Origin: a virus
IMG/VR virus record: IMGVR_UViG_3300032236_000609
Span: 1 to 45,886 of that record
DNA: 45,886 bases
Reading direction: 5' to 3' (one strand)
In this document: positions 14,123 to 28,076 of the stretch, piece by piece
Numbering within the stretch: position 1 is the stretch's first letter
Layout: the number at the start of each line of letters is the position of its first letter
Translations under genes and position numbers: made by a program
Notes under the pieces: generated by a model
What the model was told of the DNA's origin: nothing
The model's database searches: none
Seen by the model: only the letters and a program-made list of their open reading frames with translations

Positions 14123-17100
14123 ATGTCAACACAATTACAATTAAGAAGAGGCAATACAGCACAGACAGTAGTTTTCACAGGTGCGATTGCTGAAGTTACT
14201 GTTGATACAGATAAGAGTGTAATAACTGTTCATGATGGCACAACACCAGGTGGACATTATCTTGCCTCTCAGTCATTAACTTATTTGTCATTCGCACAGG
14301 CCAACGGTGCATATGCACAGGCAAACGCATCTTATAATCAAGCAAACAATACAGGCGCAATTGCTACGGTTGCATATACTACAGCCTCTTATGCAAGTAA
14401 TACATCCAATGCTGCGTTTATCGTTGCTAATTCAGCATATAGTCAATCGAATACAAGTCTATCTCAAGTTACCGCTGCATATACAACTGCCAATTTAGCA
14501 TACGCACAGGCAAATGCAGCATTTACCGCTGCAAATAGTGGTGGTTCAGGTCTTACAGTCGCAAATGCAGCTTTTGCTCAAGCCAATGCGGCATTTACTG
14601 CGGCAAATTTTGCACTAGGACAAGCATCTTTAGCATTAACAAACTCCACAACTGCAAGTACATTTGCAAACTTGGCATTTGGTCGTGCTAACGGTGCTTA
14701 TGGTGTGGCAAATACTGCACTACAAAATACATCTTCTGTAATGTTCATGGGAAGCATTAGTGTTCCAGGACAAGCAAACGTTAGTCAAAGACTTTCTGTT
14801 GGTACTGGTGCATATACAATTCTTCCTAATCTGATTACACAGTTCACAGGCACATCAGATTTATATTCTCAGGTCAATCAACAGAACTTGAGTGCAAATG
14901 GTACTGGCGACTTCGTGGTTACTTCCAGTAACGGTTCCGATACAGTCAATTATATTGACATGGGTATTGCCGGCAACACATACAATAATGCCGCATACAA
15001 TGCGTTCTCATTTGTACAACCAAATGATGGTTATTTCCTTGTTATTGGTAATGCAGGTCAAAACTATGGGGGTAACGTCTATTACGGTACATATGGTTCT
15101 GGTGCAGGTGCTAATGCAGTTGGTGATATCGTATTCGTGCAAAGTCAAAACGGTACTGAAGTTGCTCGTTTCAAATTAAACCAAGGTTTGGTAATCGAGA
15201 CAGGTACAAATTCTACCAGCACATCAACTGGTGCCTTGGTTGTTCAAGGTGGCATCGGTGCAAACGGTTCAATCTATGGTGGTTCACTATATGATTCAGG
15301 TGTTCGTGTAATTACTACTGCACAATCAGCATTTACACAAGCAAATACTGCATTTAATTATGCAAATACACTTGCAACAAACATCACAAGTGCTCAATCA
15401 TTTGCCAATGGTGCTTTCGTACAGGCAAATGCAGCGTTTGGTGTAGCGAACTCTGGTGCTTCTTTTGCTAATGGTGCATTCACACTTGCTAATACACATA
15501 CAGCATCAATTGCATCAGCACAATCATTTGCCAATGGTGCTTTTGTAACTGCTAATGCAAGTTTCATTACTGCAAACTCAGCAGCATCTTTTGCAAACGG
15601 TGCATTTGTTCAGGCCAATGCAGTATTCACACTAGCAAATACTTACACAACAACCATTGCTTCTGCACAATCATTCGCTAATGGTGCTTTTGTACAAGCA
15701 AATGCCGCATTCGGTGTAGCAAATTCTGGTGCATCATTCGCTAACGGTGCTTTCACCACAGCAAACGCAGCATTCACTTTTGCAAATACATTACCAGGCA
15801 CAATTACGGTTGTTGGTGGTTTTGCAAATGGTGCATTCACGACCGCAAATGCAGGTTTCAATGCAGCAAATAGTGCCGCATCTTTTGCAAATGGCGCTTT
15901 TACTCAGGCCAATACTTCTCAGACAACAGCAACATCGGCAGCATCTTTTGCTAATGGTGCTTTTGTACAGGCTAATGCGGCTTATATTGCTGCAAATAAT
16001 AATGGTATATTTGCGAATGCAGCATTCATTCAGGCAAACACAGCGCAAGCAACAGGTGTTTCATCTGGAGTTTTTGCTAACGGCGCATTCATTACAGCAA
16101 ACTCTGCTGCATCTTTTGCTAATGGTTCTTTCTTACAGGCAAACGCAGCATACTCTACTGCAAATAGTGGTTTTTCTTTTGCTAATGCGTCTTATGCATT
16201 TGCAAATACTCTATCAGCAAATATCGTAAGTGCACAGTCATTTGCTAATGGTGCTTTCTTACAAGCGAATGCTGCATTTGCATTAGCGAATTCTATATCT
16301 GCTGGTTCTGTTGACCAAATAGCAAGAAACACCGCTAATGCGGCATTCTTGCAGGCAAATTCTTCTTTTTCTACCGCAAACCTGGCATACTCACAAGCAA
16401 ATATTGCTTTCAATACTGCAAACAGTTCTGGTTCATTTGCTAACGGAGCATTCACACAGGCTAATACTGCTCAGGCAACAGCAACATCATCTGGAGTATT
16501 TGCAAATGGTGCATTCGTACAGGCTAATTCGGCATTTAATACTGCTAACACAGCACAAAGTACAGCAATAAGTGGTGCCTTGTTTGCAAATGGCGCTTTC
16601 ACACAAGCGAATACAGCACAAAGTACAGCGACAAGTGGTGCCTCGTTTGCTAATGGTGCATTTACTCAGGCAAACACAGCACAAGCAACGGCAACTTCCG
16701 CTGGTTCTTTTGCTAACGGAGCATTTACTCAGGCAAACACAGCACAAAGTACAGCGACAAGTGGTGCATCATTCGCTAACGGTGCTTTTGTAGTTGCCAA
16801 TAGTGCTGCCATTTTTGCAAACGGTGCATTTGTAACTGCAAACATCGCTTTCACCAATTCAAATAATGCATATAACACCGCTAACAGTTCAGGAGTATTT
16901 GCTAATGGTGCTTTTGTACAGGCTAATGCAGCATTTGGAGTAACCAACTCTGCCTTCTTGCAAGCAAACTCTGCGTTTAATGCTGCAAATTCATCTGGTG
17001 CATTTGCTAATGGTGCTTTTGTAGTTGCTAATAGTGCAGCATCTTTTGCTAATGGTGCTTTTGTCCAGGCAAATGCTGCGTTTGGTGTAGCAAACTCAGG

Positions 17101-20100
17101 TGCCTCGTTCGCTAACGGTGCCTTTATTACTGCCAACTCAGCAGCAAGTTTTGCTAATGGCGCATTCGCTGCGGCCAATAGTAAACTGTCAACATCTGGT
17201 GGCACTGTTACAGGTAACGTAACAATTAATGGTGGTTTGACTGTAACTGGTAACATCAACTTCACAGGTAATGTGACTTCTTATACTGTTACAGGCAATA
17301 CCGGTGAATTCTTTGGATATGCAAGTAACGGTTTCAATGCATTATATGCTGGCATTCCAACAGGTTTCCTAGTTGAACCGCAAACAGTAACGCAATTCAC
17401 CAGTAACTATAACGGTTATGCTGGATTGAATATGCAAAATATCAATAGCGGCAACAATGCTTCTTTTGATATCTTTATTACACCAGATAACGGTACACCA
17501 AACGATACATTCTTAGACTTGGGTATGGCAAGTAGCACATATGCATACACAGGTTATACAATGATTGGACCAAATGATGGTTACTTGATTGCTTATGGTA
17601 ATACAAGTACTGGTGGCGGTAACATGATTATCTCTACTGGCGCACCAAATGACATTATCTTTACTGCAAATGGTGTTAACGTAGAAAATGAAGTAGCAAG
17701 ATTCAAATACAATGTTGGTTTGGTAATGAAGAATTTACCAATCAAATTTGCCGATGCATCTACTCAAAATACTGCTGCTGCACCATATGCATATTCAAAT
17801 GCTGCATATACTCAGGCAAATAATATCTCTGCTTATGCCAATGCACAAATTACGGTTATTGCTGGTGTAGATACTACACAAAACACCAACATTGTTTCAG
17901 CACAATCATTCGCTAATGGTGCTTTTGGTGTAGCAAATTCAGCAGCATCTTTTGCCAACGGTGCATTTGTACAGGCAAATGCGGCATTTATTACCGCTAA
18001 TAGTGCTGCATCTTTTGCTAACGGTGCTTTCGTACAAGCAAATAACATTTCAGCATATGCTAATGCTCAGATTACTATATTAAATGCTATTGAGTTGTCT
18101 CAAAATGCTAATATTACTTCTGCACAGGCATTTGCTAATGCATCTTATACTGCACAAAACACAACAGCAGGTTTTGCCAATGCAGCATATACTCAGGCAA
18201 ATAACATTTCTGCCTATGCTAATGCTCAAATTCTAGTTATTGCTGGTGTAGATGCGGCACAAAATGCTAATATCATATCAGCACAATCATTCGCTAACGG
18301 TGCATTTGTACAGGCCAACAATATATCCGCATACGCCAATGCACAAATATTGATAACACAAGGTGTAGATACAACACAGAATACTAATATTGCTTCAGCA
18401 CAATCATTCGCTAACGGTGCATTTGTAACTGCAAACTCTGGTGCATCGTTCGCTAATGCGGCATTTGTACAAGCAAATAACATTTCAAGTTATGCCAATG
18501 CACAAATTATAGTTATTGCTGGCGTTGATGCAGCACAGAATGCAAACATTACTTCTGCACAATCATTTGCTAACGGCGCTTTTGTGCAAGCAAACAATAT
18601 CTCTGCTTATGCTAATGCTCAGATTCTAATAACACAAGGTGTAGATACAACACAGAATACTAACATTACAAGTGCTCAGTCATTTGCTAATGGTGCTTTT
18701 GGTGTTGCTAACACTGGTGCCTTGTTTGCTAACGGTGCTTTCTTACAGGCAAATGCAAGTTATAATGGGGCAAACAGTGCAGCATCTTTTGCTAACGGAG
18801 CATTCACACAGGCTAATACTGCTCAGGCAACAGCAACTTCCGCTGGTTCTTTTGCTAACGGTGCATTTATTACTGCAAACTCAGCAGCATCTTTTGCTAA
18901 CGGTGCATTTGTACAAGCGAATAACATTTCCGCATATGCTAATGCACAAATTAGTATCACTCAAGGTGTAGATGCAACTCAAAATACCAACATTGCAAGT
19001 GCTCAGTCATTTGCTAATGGTGCATATTTGACTGGCAATTCTGCCGCAATCTTTGCTAACGGCGCTTTCTTACAGGCAAACTCTGGTTATGCTCAAGCAA
19101 ATACTGCTCAGGCAACAGCAACTTCTGCTGGTTCATTTGCTAATGGTGCTTTCACACAAGCTAATACAGCACAATCAACAGCAACATCAGCAGGAACATT
19201 TGCTAATGGTGCATTTACTGCGGCCAATACTGCACAGACAACAGCAACAAGTGGTGCTGCATTTGCCAACTCTGCATTTGTAACAGCCAATAGTGCAGCA
19301 TCTTTTGCTAATGCTGCGTTTGTTACTGCCAACTCGGCAGCATCTTTTGCTAATGCCGCATTTACTAAAGCAAATACTGCCGTTACATCAGTTTCCGGTA
19401 CGGCAGGTCAAATCAGTTCAACTGGCGGTACAACACCAACCGTTGCACTTGCGACAACAACAGTAACAGCAGGTACATACGGTGGTTCTACTGCAATTCC
19501 TGTTATCACTTTTGATGCATATGGTCGTGCAACATCAGCAGCAAACACATCAGTTTCTACCACAATCAATCTTGCAGGTGGTTCTGGTTCAGGTTCTGTC
19601 TCTGGTGGCGGTACATTGACATTCACTGGTGGTACAGGTATCACCACATCAATCTCAAGTAGCACAGTTACTATCACCAACTCTGGTGTAACATCACTTG
19701 CAACCGGTTCATCTTCACGCATTACTGTAAGTTCATCAACCGGTGCAACGTCAATTGATTTGGCAACAACAGGTATTACTGGTGGTACATATTCTTATCC
19801 AACATTAGTTGCAGATGCTTATGGTCGTATCACTTCTATCAGTAATCAAACACCAGTAACATCGTTCAACACAAGAACCGGTGCAGTTACATTGTCATCG
19901 TCAGACGTTACAGGTGCATTGGGTTATACACCAGTTTCAACTACTGGTAGTTCTGTTTCTGGTTCATTCACTGGTGCAACCACATTCTCTGCTGCAAACA
20001 TGAATGCAACGAATGGTTCAGTTACATTCAGCAGAAGTACCAACCAAACAACAACATCATCGACAACACAAACGGCCGTTGATACATTTACTGCAACCAC

Positions 20101-20341
20101 ATATCGTTCTGCTAAGTATATTGCACAAATGACTTCTGCTGGTAACTACCATGTGATTGAATTGTTGTTGATGCAAAACTCAACATCTGCATACATCATT
20201 GAATATGGTGAAATCTATACTGGTTCTTCACTAGGTTCTTTTGATGCATCTGTTTCTGGTGGTACTGTAAGTCTGTTGTTTACACCTGCAAGCGCAACCT
20301 CAACTGTGATAAATATCGTAAGAGATGCAATAAGCGTTTAA
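14123..20341 (+). CDS. Giant tail fibre with Mtd-like N-terminus and Ala-Asn heptad rods
   Basis: 2072 residues, the largest gene here. Residues 1-50 (QLQLRRGNTAQTVVFTGAIA, then EVTVDTDKSVITVHDGTT) match the N-terminal domain of major tropism determinant type receptor-binding proteins. The rest alternates rod and knob: heptads at about 55-200; knob 1 at about 204-401; rod at about 402-1019; knob 2 at about 1020-1219; rod at about 1220-1753; beta-rich C-terminal region with two YGR motifs and a terminal domain (YRSAKYIAQMTSAGNYHVIE) common in T4-like fibres. Rod sequence has a strict seven-residue period of the type x-Ala-Asn-x-Ala-Phe/Ala-x (FANGAFV, QANAAFG). The two knobs are paralogous (both have TQFT...NDGY). 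It has no collagen segment and no S74 domain. It probably forms a long coiled-coil trimer used in adsorption; that is inferred. Confidence 0.75.
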   Translation: MSTQLQLRRGNTAQTVVFTGAIAEVTVDTDKSVITVHDGTTPGGHYLASQSLTYLSFAQANGAYAQANASYNQANNTGAIATVAYTTASYASNTSNAAFIVANSAYSQSNTSLSQVTAAYTTANLAYAQANAAFTAANSGGSGLTVANAAFAQANAAFTAANFALGQASLALTNSTTASTFANLAFGRANGAYGVANTALQNTSSVMFMGSISVPGQANVSQRLSVGTGAYTILPNLITQFTGTSDLYSQVNQQNLSANGTGDFVVTSSNGSDTVNYIDMGIAGNTYNNAAYNAFSFVQPNDGYFLVIGNAGQNYGGNVYYGTYGSGAGANAVGDIVFVQSQNGTEVARFKLNQGLVIETGTNSTSTSTGALVVQGGIGANGSIYGGSLYDSGVRVITTAQSAFTQANTAFNYANTLATNITSAQSFANGAFVQANAAFGVANSGASFANGAFTLANTHTASIASAQSFANGAFVTANASFITANSAASFANGAFVQANAVFTLANTYTTTIASAQSFANGAFVQANAAFGVANSGASFANGAFTTANAAFTFANTLPGTITVVGGFANGAFTTANAGFNAANSAASFANGAFTQANTSQTTATSAASFANGAFVQANAAYIAANNNGIFANAAFIQANTAQATGVSSGVFANGAFITANSAASFANGSFLQANAAYSTANSGFSFANASYAFANTLSANIVSAQSFANGAFLQANAAFALANSISAGSVDQIARNTANAAFLQANSSFSTANLAYSQANIAFNTANSSGSFANGAFTQANTAQATATSSGVFANGAFVQANSAFNTANTAQSTAISGALFANGAFTQANTAQSTATSGASFANGAFTQANTAQATATSAGSFANGAFTQANTAQSTATSGASFANGAFVVANSAAIFANGAFVTANIAFTNSNNAYNTANSSGVFANGAFVQANAAFGVTNSAFLQANSAFNAANSSGAFANGAFVVANSAASFANGAFVQANAAFGVANSGASFANGAFITANSAASFANGAFAAANSKLSTSGGTVTGNVTINGGLTVTGNINFTGNVTSYTVTGNTGEFFGYASNGFNALYAGIPTGFLVEPQTVTQFTSNYNGYAGLNMQNINSGNNASFDIFITPDNGTPNDTFLDLGMASSTYAYTGYTMIGPNDGYLIAYGNTSTGGGNMIISTGAPNDIIFTANGVNVENEVARFKYNVGLVMKNLPIKFADASTQNTAAAPYAYSNAAYTQANNISAYANAQITVIAGVDTTQNTNIVSAQSFANGAFGVANSAASFANGAFVQANAAFITANSAASFANGAFVQANNISAYANAQITILNAIELSQNANITSAQAFANASYTAQNTTAGFANAAYTQANNISAYANAQILVIAGVDAAQNANIISAQSFANGAFVQANNISAYANAQILITQGVDTTQNTNIASAQSFANGAFVTANSGASFANAAFVQANNISSYANAQIIVIAGVDAAQNANITSAQSFANGAFVQANNISAYANAQILITQGVDTTQNTNITSAQSFANGAFGVANTGALFANGAFLQANASYNGANSAASFANGAFTQANTAQATATSAGSFANGAFITANSAASFANGAFVQANNISAYANAQISITQGVDATQNTNIASAQSFANGAYLTGNSAAIFANGAFLQANSGYAQANTAQATATSAGSFANGAFTQANTAQSTATSAGTFANGAFTAANTAQTTATSGAAFANSAFVTANSAASFANAAFVTANSAASFANAAFTKANTAVTSVSGTAGQISSTGGTTPTVALATTTVTAGTYGGSTAIPVITFDAYGRATSAANTSVSTTINLAGGSGSGSVSGGGTLTFTGGTGITTSISSSTVTITNSGVTSLATGSSSRITVSSSTGATSIDLATTGITGGTYSYPTLVADAYGRITSISNQTPVTSFNTRTGAVTLSSSDVTGALGYTPVSTTGSSVSGSFTGATTFSAANMNATNGSVTFSRSTNQTTTSSTTQTAVDTFTATTYRSAKYIAQMTSAGNYHVIELLLMQNSTSAYIIEYGEIYTGSSLGSFDASVSGGTVSLLFTPASATSTVINIVRDAISV
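14290..14720 (+). repeat. Ala-Asn heptad repeat block 1
   Basis: 21-nt coding repeats with less regular units than the later blocks (AYAQANA, SYNQANN, AFTAANS). The seven-residue period is interrupted around residues 75-120 and by a Gly-Gly-Ser-Gly break. Confidence 0.7.
15340..17175 (+). repeat. Ala-Asn heptad repeat block 2 (main rod)
   Basis: About 88 heptads of the type FANGAFV / QANAAFG / VANSAAS. Longer supra-repeats such as GCTCAGGCAACAGCAACA (around 16470) recur with small changes near 16675, 18820 and 19107, so this DNA contains many short direct repeats that could recombine. Confidence 0.8.
17775..19375 (+). repeat. Ala-Asn heptad repeat block 3 with NISAYANAQI supra-repeats
   Basis: Same seven-residue period, but several copies of a longer unit are present, each containing NISAYANAQI followed by a GVDTTQNTNI type segment and then SAQSFANGAF (for example near 17821, 18199, 18319, 18475, 18595 and 18925). 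The ASN/ALA pattern is kept throughout. Confidence 0.75.
20308..20315 (+). promoter_or_regulatory. Possible late promoter GATAAATA inside the end of the giant fibre gene
   Basis: Identical octamer to those at 14085, 32772 and 37557, placed 43 bases before the dioxygenase start, which is within the spacing range of the other late promoters here. It lies within coding sequence, so it could be chance. Confidence 0.45.
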
Positions 20342-20358
20342 TACTTGAGAGGTATATT

Positions 20359-20934
20359 ATGAAGGGTGAATGGAGTTATTGGCCTGGTGCGTTTACACCA
20401 GATGAGTGTGCTAAGATTTTAGAGGATGGTTTGAAAATTGAGGGCAAAGATGCATCGTTAGGTGTATCTGGTATGTCTGAGAACACAGACACAAGCTTTC
20501 GCAGAAGTAAGACCAGATTTATTCAAGCAAACGACCCAAATTTCGAATGGTTATTTGACCGTATCTGGAAGATGGGCATTCGTGTCAACCGTGATTGGTT
20601 TAATTTCCACATCACAAATCTTTCCTATATTCAATTGGCAGAGTATGATGAATCATATCAAGGTGAATATAAGAAACATGAAGATATCTTTTGGATTAAC
20701 AACGATAACTTCCACAGAAAACTTACTTGTCTAATTCAATTAAGCGACCCAAATGATTATGAGGGTGGTGCGTTTGAAGTTTACGATTTAACACAATATC
20801 CAGATGCAAATGCCATTAGACAACAAGGCACAGCAATCTTTATTCCATCTTTTACTACACACGCTGCATTACCTGTAACAAAAGGTAGACGATATAGTCT
20901 TGCAGTATGGTTTGAGGGTCCAAAATTCGTATGA
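20359..20934 (+). CDS. 2-oxoglutarate/Fe(II)-dependent dioxygenase, prolyl 4-hydroxylase-like
   Basis: 191 residues. Enzymes of this family use Fe(II), O2 and 2-oxoglutarate to hydroxylate protein side chains or other substrates. The metal-binding triad is visible as His107-x-Asp109 (KKHEDIFW) and His168 (PSFTTHAALPV), with Arg178 in GRRYSLAVWF placed to bind 2-oxoglutarate. The segment KLTCLIQLSDPNDYEGGAFE is typical of phage and bacterial prolyl-hydroxylase-like members. GAGAGG upstream serves as Shine-Dalgarno. It overlaps the glycosyltransferase by four bases (ATGA) and sits between the giant fibre and three collagen-type fibres, so fibre modification is an attractive but unproven role. 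The Gly-Pro-Thr repeats lack the X-Pro-Gly sequence used by classical collagen prolyl 4-hydroxylases, so the substrate is open. Confidence 0.85.
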   Translation: MKGEWSYWPGAFTPDECAKILEDGLKIEGKDASLGVSGMSENTDTSFRRSKTRFIQANDPNFEWLFDRIWKMGIRVNRDWFNFHITNLSYIQLAEYDESYQGEYKKHEDIFWINNDNFHRKLTCLIQLSDPNDYEGGAFEVYDLTQYPDANAIRQQGTAIFIPSFTTHAALPVTKGRRYSLAVWFEGPKFV

Positions 20935-22076
20935 CAAAATTTACATACCATGTACTTGGCCTCCCACATACAGTAACATCCAAGGAATTTGTAGCATGTG
21001 CATATACTCAGAAGGCATATAAGTTCTGCAAGATGATGACTGAACGTGGCCATACAGTAATCCACTATGGCCACGAAGAATCGGATCCAATTTGTACTGA
21101 ACATGTCACCGTACTAAGTTCAGATGATTGGAAGAAGTCCTATGGTGACCACGACTGGCGTAAGCACTTCTTTAAGTTCGACACCGATGACCATGCATAC
21201 CAAACATTCTATAAGAATGCTATTAGGGAAATTGGTAAAAGAAAAGGTAAGAACGAATTCATTCTACCGTTTTGGGGTAACCCAATGAAACCAATCTGTG
21301 ATGCACATCCAGATTTGATATGCGTAGAACCAGGAATTGGTTATGCAGGTGGTCACTTTGCAAGATTTAAAGTGTTTGAATCATATAATATGCACTCTGC
21401 ATACTATGGTCTACATTCCGTTGGTACTTGTAATGAAGACTGGTACGATGTGGTTATACCAAACTATTTTGACCTAGATGACTTTGAATTTAGTGAAGAA
21501 AAAGATGATTACTTTTTGTTCTTAGGTCGTGTCTATGTTGGTAAGGGTGTCAACATTGCAATTCAAGCAACAGAGGCAATTGGTGCAAAACTCATTATTG
21601 CAGGACAGAACTCGTTGAAAGATATGGGTTATGCAGAAACACCAAGTCATGTTACTGAGATTGGTTATGCGGATGCAGCAACAAGAAAACGATTAATGTC
21701 AAGAGCAAAAGGTGCATTTGTTGCATCTCTGTATAATGAACCGTTTGGTGGCGTTCAAGTTGAATGTATGTTATCTGGAACACCAACAATCACAACAGAT
21801 TGGGGTAGTTTTACTGAGAATAATATACACGGTGTAACTGGATATCGTTGCAGAACCTTTGAACACTTCACATGGGCAGCAAAAAACATTGATAGAATTG
21901 ATCCAAAGGCCTGTAGAGATTTTGCGGTTAACAACTTTTCACTGGATGTTGTTGCAAGAAAGTATGAAGAATACTTCCAGTCTGTATTGAATGTCTATAC
22001 AGGTCAAGGATGGTACGAAACAAATGACGAAAGAAAGGAATTGGACTGGTTAACCAAATATTATCCTCATAAATAG
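20931..22076 (+). CDS. GT4-type glycosyltransferase
   Basis: 381 residues, cytoplasmic, no signal peptide or membrane segment seen. The C-terminal half is a GT-B nucleotide-sugar binding domain: LGRVYVGKGVNIAIQAT at about 198-214 (Arg200 and Lys205 placed as phosphate binders), then the EX7E motif Glu270-...-Glu278 in NEPFGGVQVECMLSGTP, then TTDWGSFTE. This is the signature of retaining GT4 family enzymes. Acceptor and sugar cannot be read from sequence. The four-base overlap with the dioxygenase gene implies coupled translation and a joint task. Candidate acceptors are threonines of the Gly-Pro-Thr repeats in the adjacent fibres, or a host surface glycan. Its stop TAG overlaps a late-promoter octamer. 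Confidence 0.85.
   Translation: MTKFTYHVLGLPHTVTSKEFVACAYTQKAYKFCKMMTERGHTVIHYGHEESDPICTEHVTVLSSDDWKKSYGDHDWRKHFFKFDTDDHAYQTFYKNAIREIGKRKGKNEFILPFWGNPMKPICDAHPDLICVEPGIGYAGGHFARFKVFESYNMHSAYYGLHSVGTCNEDWYDVVIPNYFDLDDFEFSEEKDDYFLFLGRVYVGKGVNIAIQATEAIGAKLIIAGQNSLKDMGYAETPSHVTEIGYADAATRKRLMSRAKGAFVASLYNEPFGGVQVECMLSGTPTITTDWGSFTENNIHGVTGYRCRTFEHFTWAAKNIDRIDPKACRDFAVNNFSLDVVARKYEEYFQSVLNVYTGQGWYETNDERKELDWLTKYYPHK
22068..22075 (+). promoter_or_regulatory. T4-type late promoter CATAAATA
   Basis: Seven of eight match to TATAAATA, ending 31 bases before the TTG start of the next fibre. It lies in the 13-nt loop of a weak AT-rich 7-bp inverted repeat (TATTATC 22059-22065, GATAATA 22079-22085). Confidence 0.6.
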
Positions 22077-22102
22077 AAGATAATAAGAACAAGCGGAAGT
22101 GA

Positions 22103-28059
<5,957 letters not shown>

Positions 28060-28076
<17 letters not shown>

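Noticed and set aside
15729-16229. Plus-strand frame of 166 codons inside the giant fibre
   Set aside because: Leu/Gln-rich shift of the same repeats, no start signal.
16729-17265. Minus-strand Ala-rich open frame of 178 codons
   Set aside because: It is the complement of the heptad repeats in the giant fibre; its repeats mirror them.
15340-19375. CRISPR-like periodic repeats
   Set aside because: Period is 21 nt, in frame, with third-position changes and no spacers; it is protein-coding repetition.
14123-20341. Diversity-generating retroelement suggested by the Mtd-like N-terminus
   Set aside because: No reverse transcriptase, template repeat or C-type-lectin variable end is visible in the window; the Mtd-type N-domain also occurs in many ordinary fibres.
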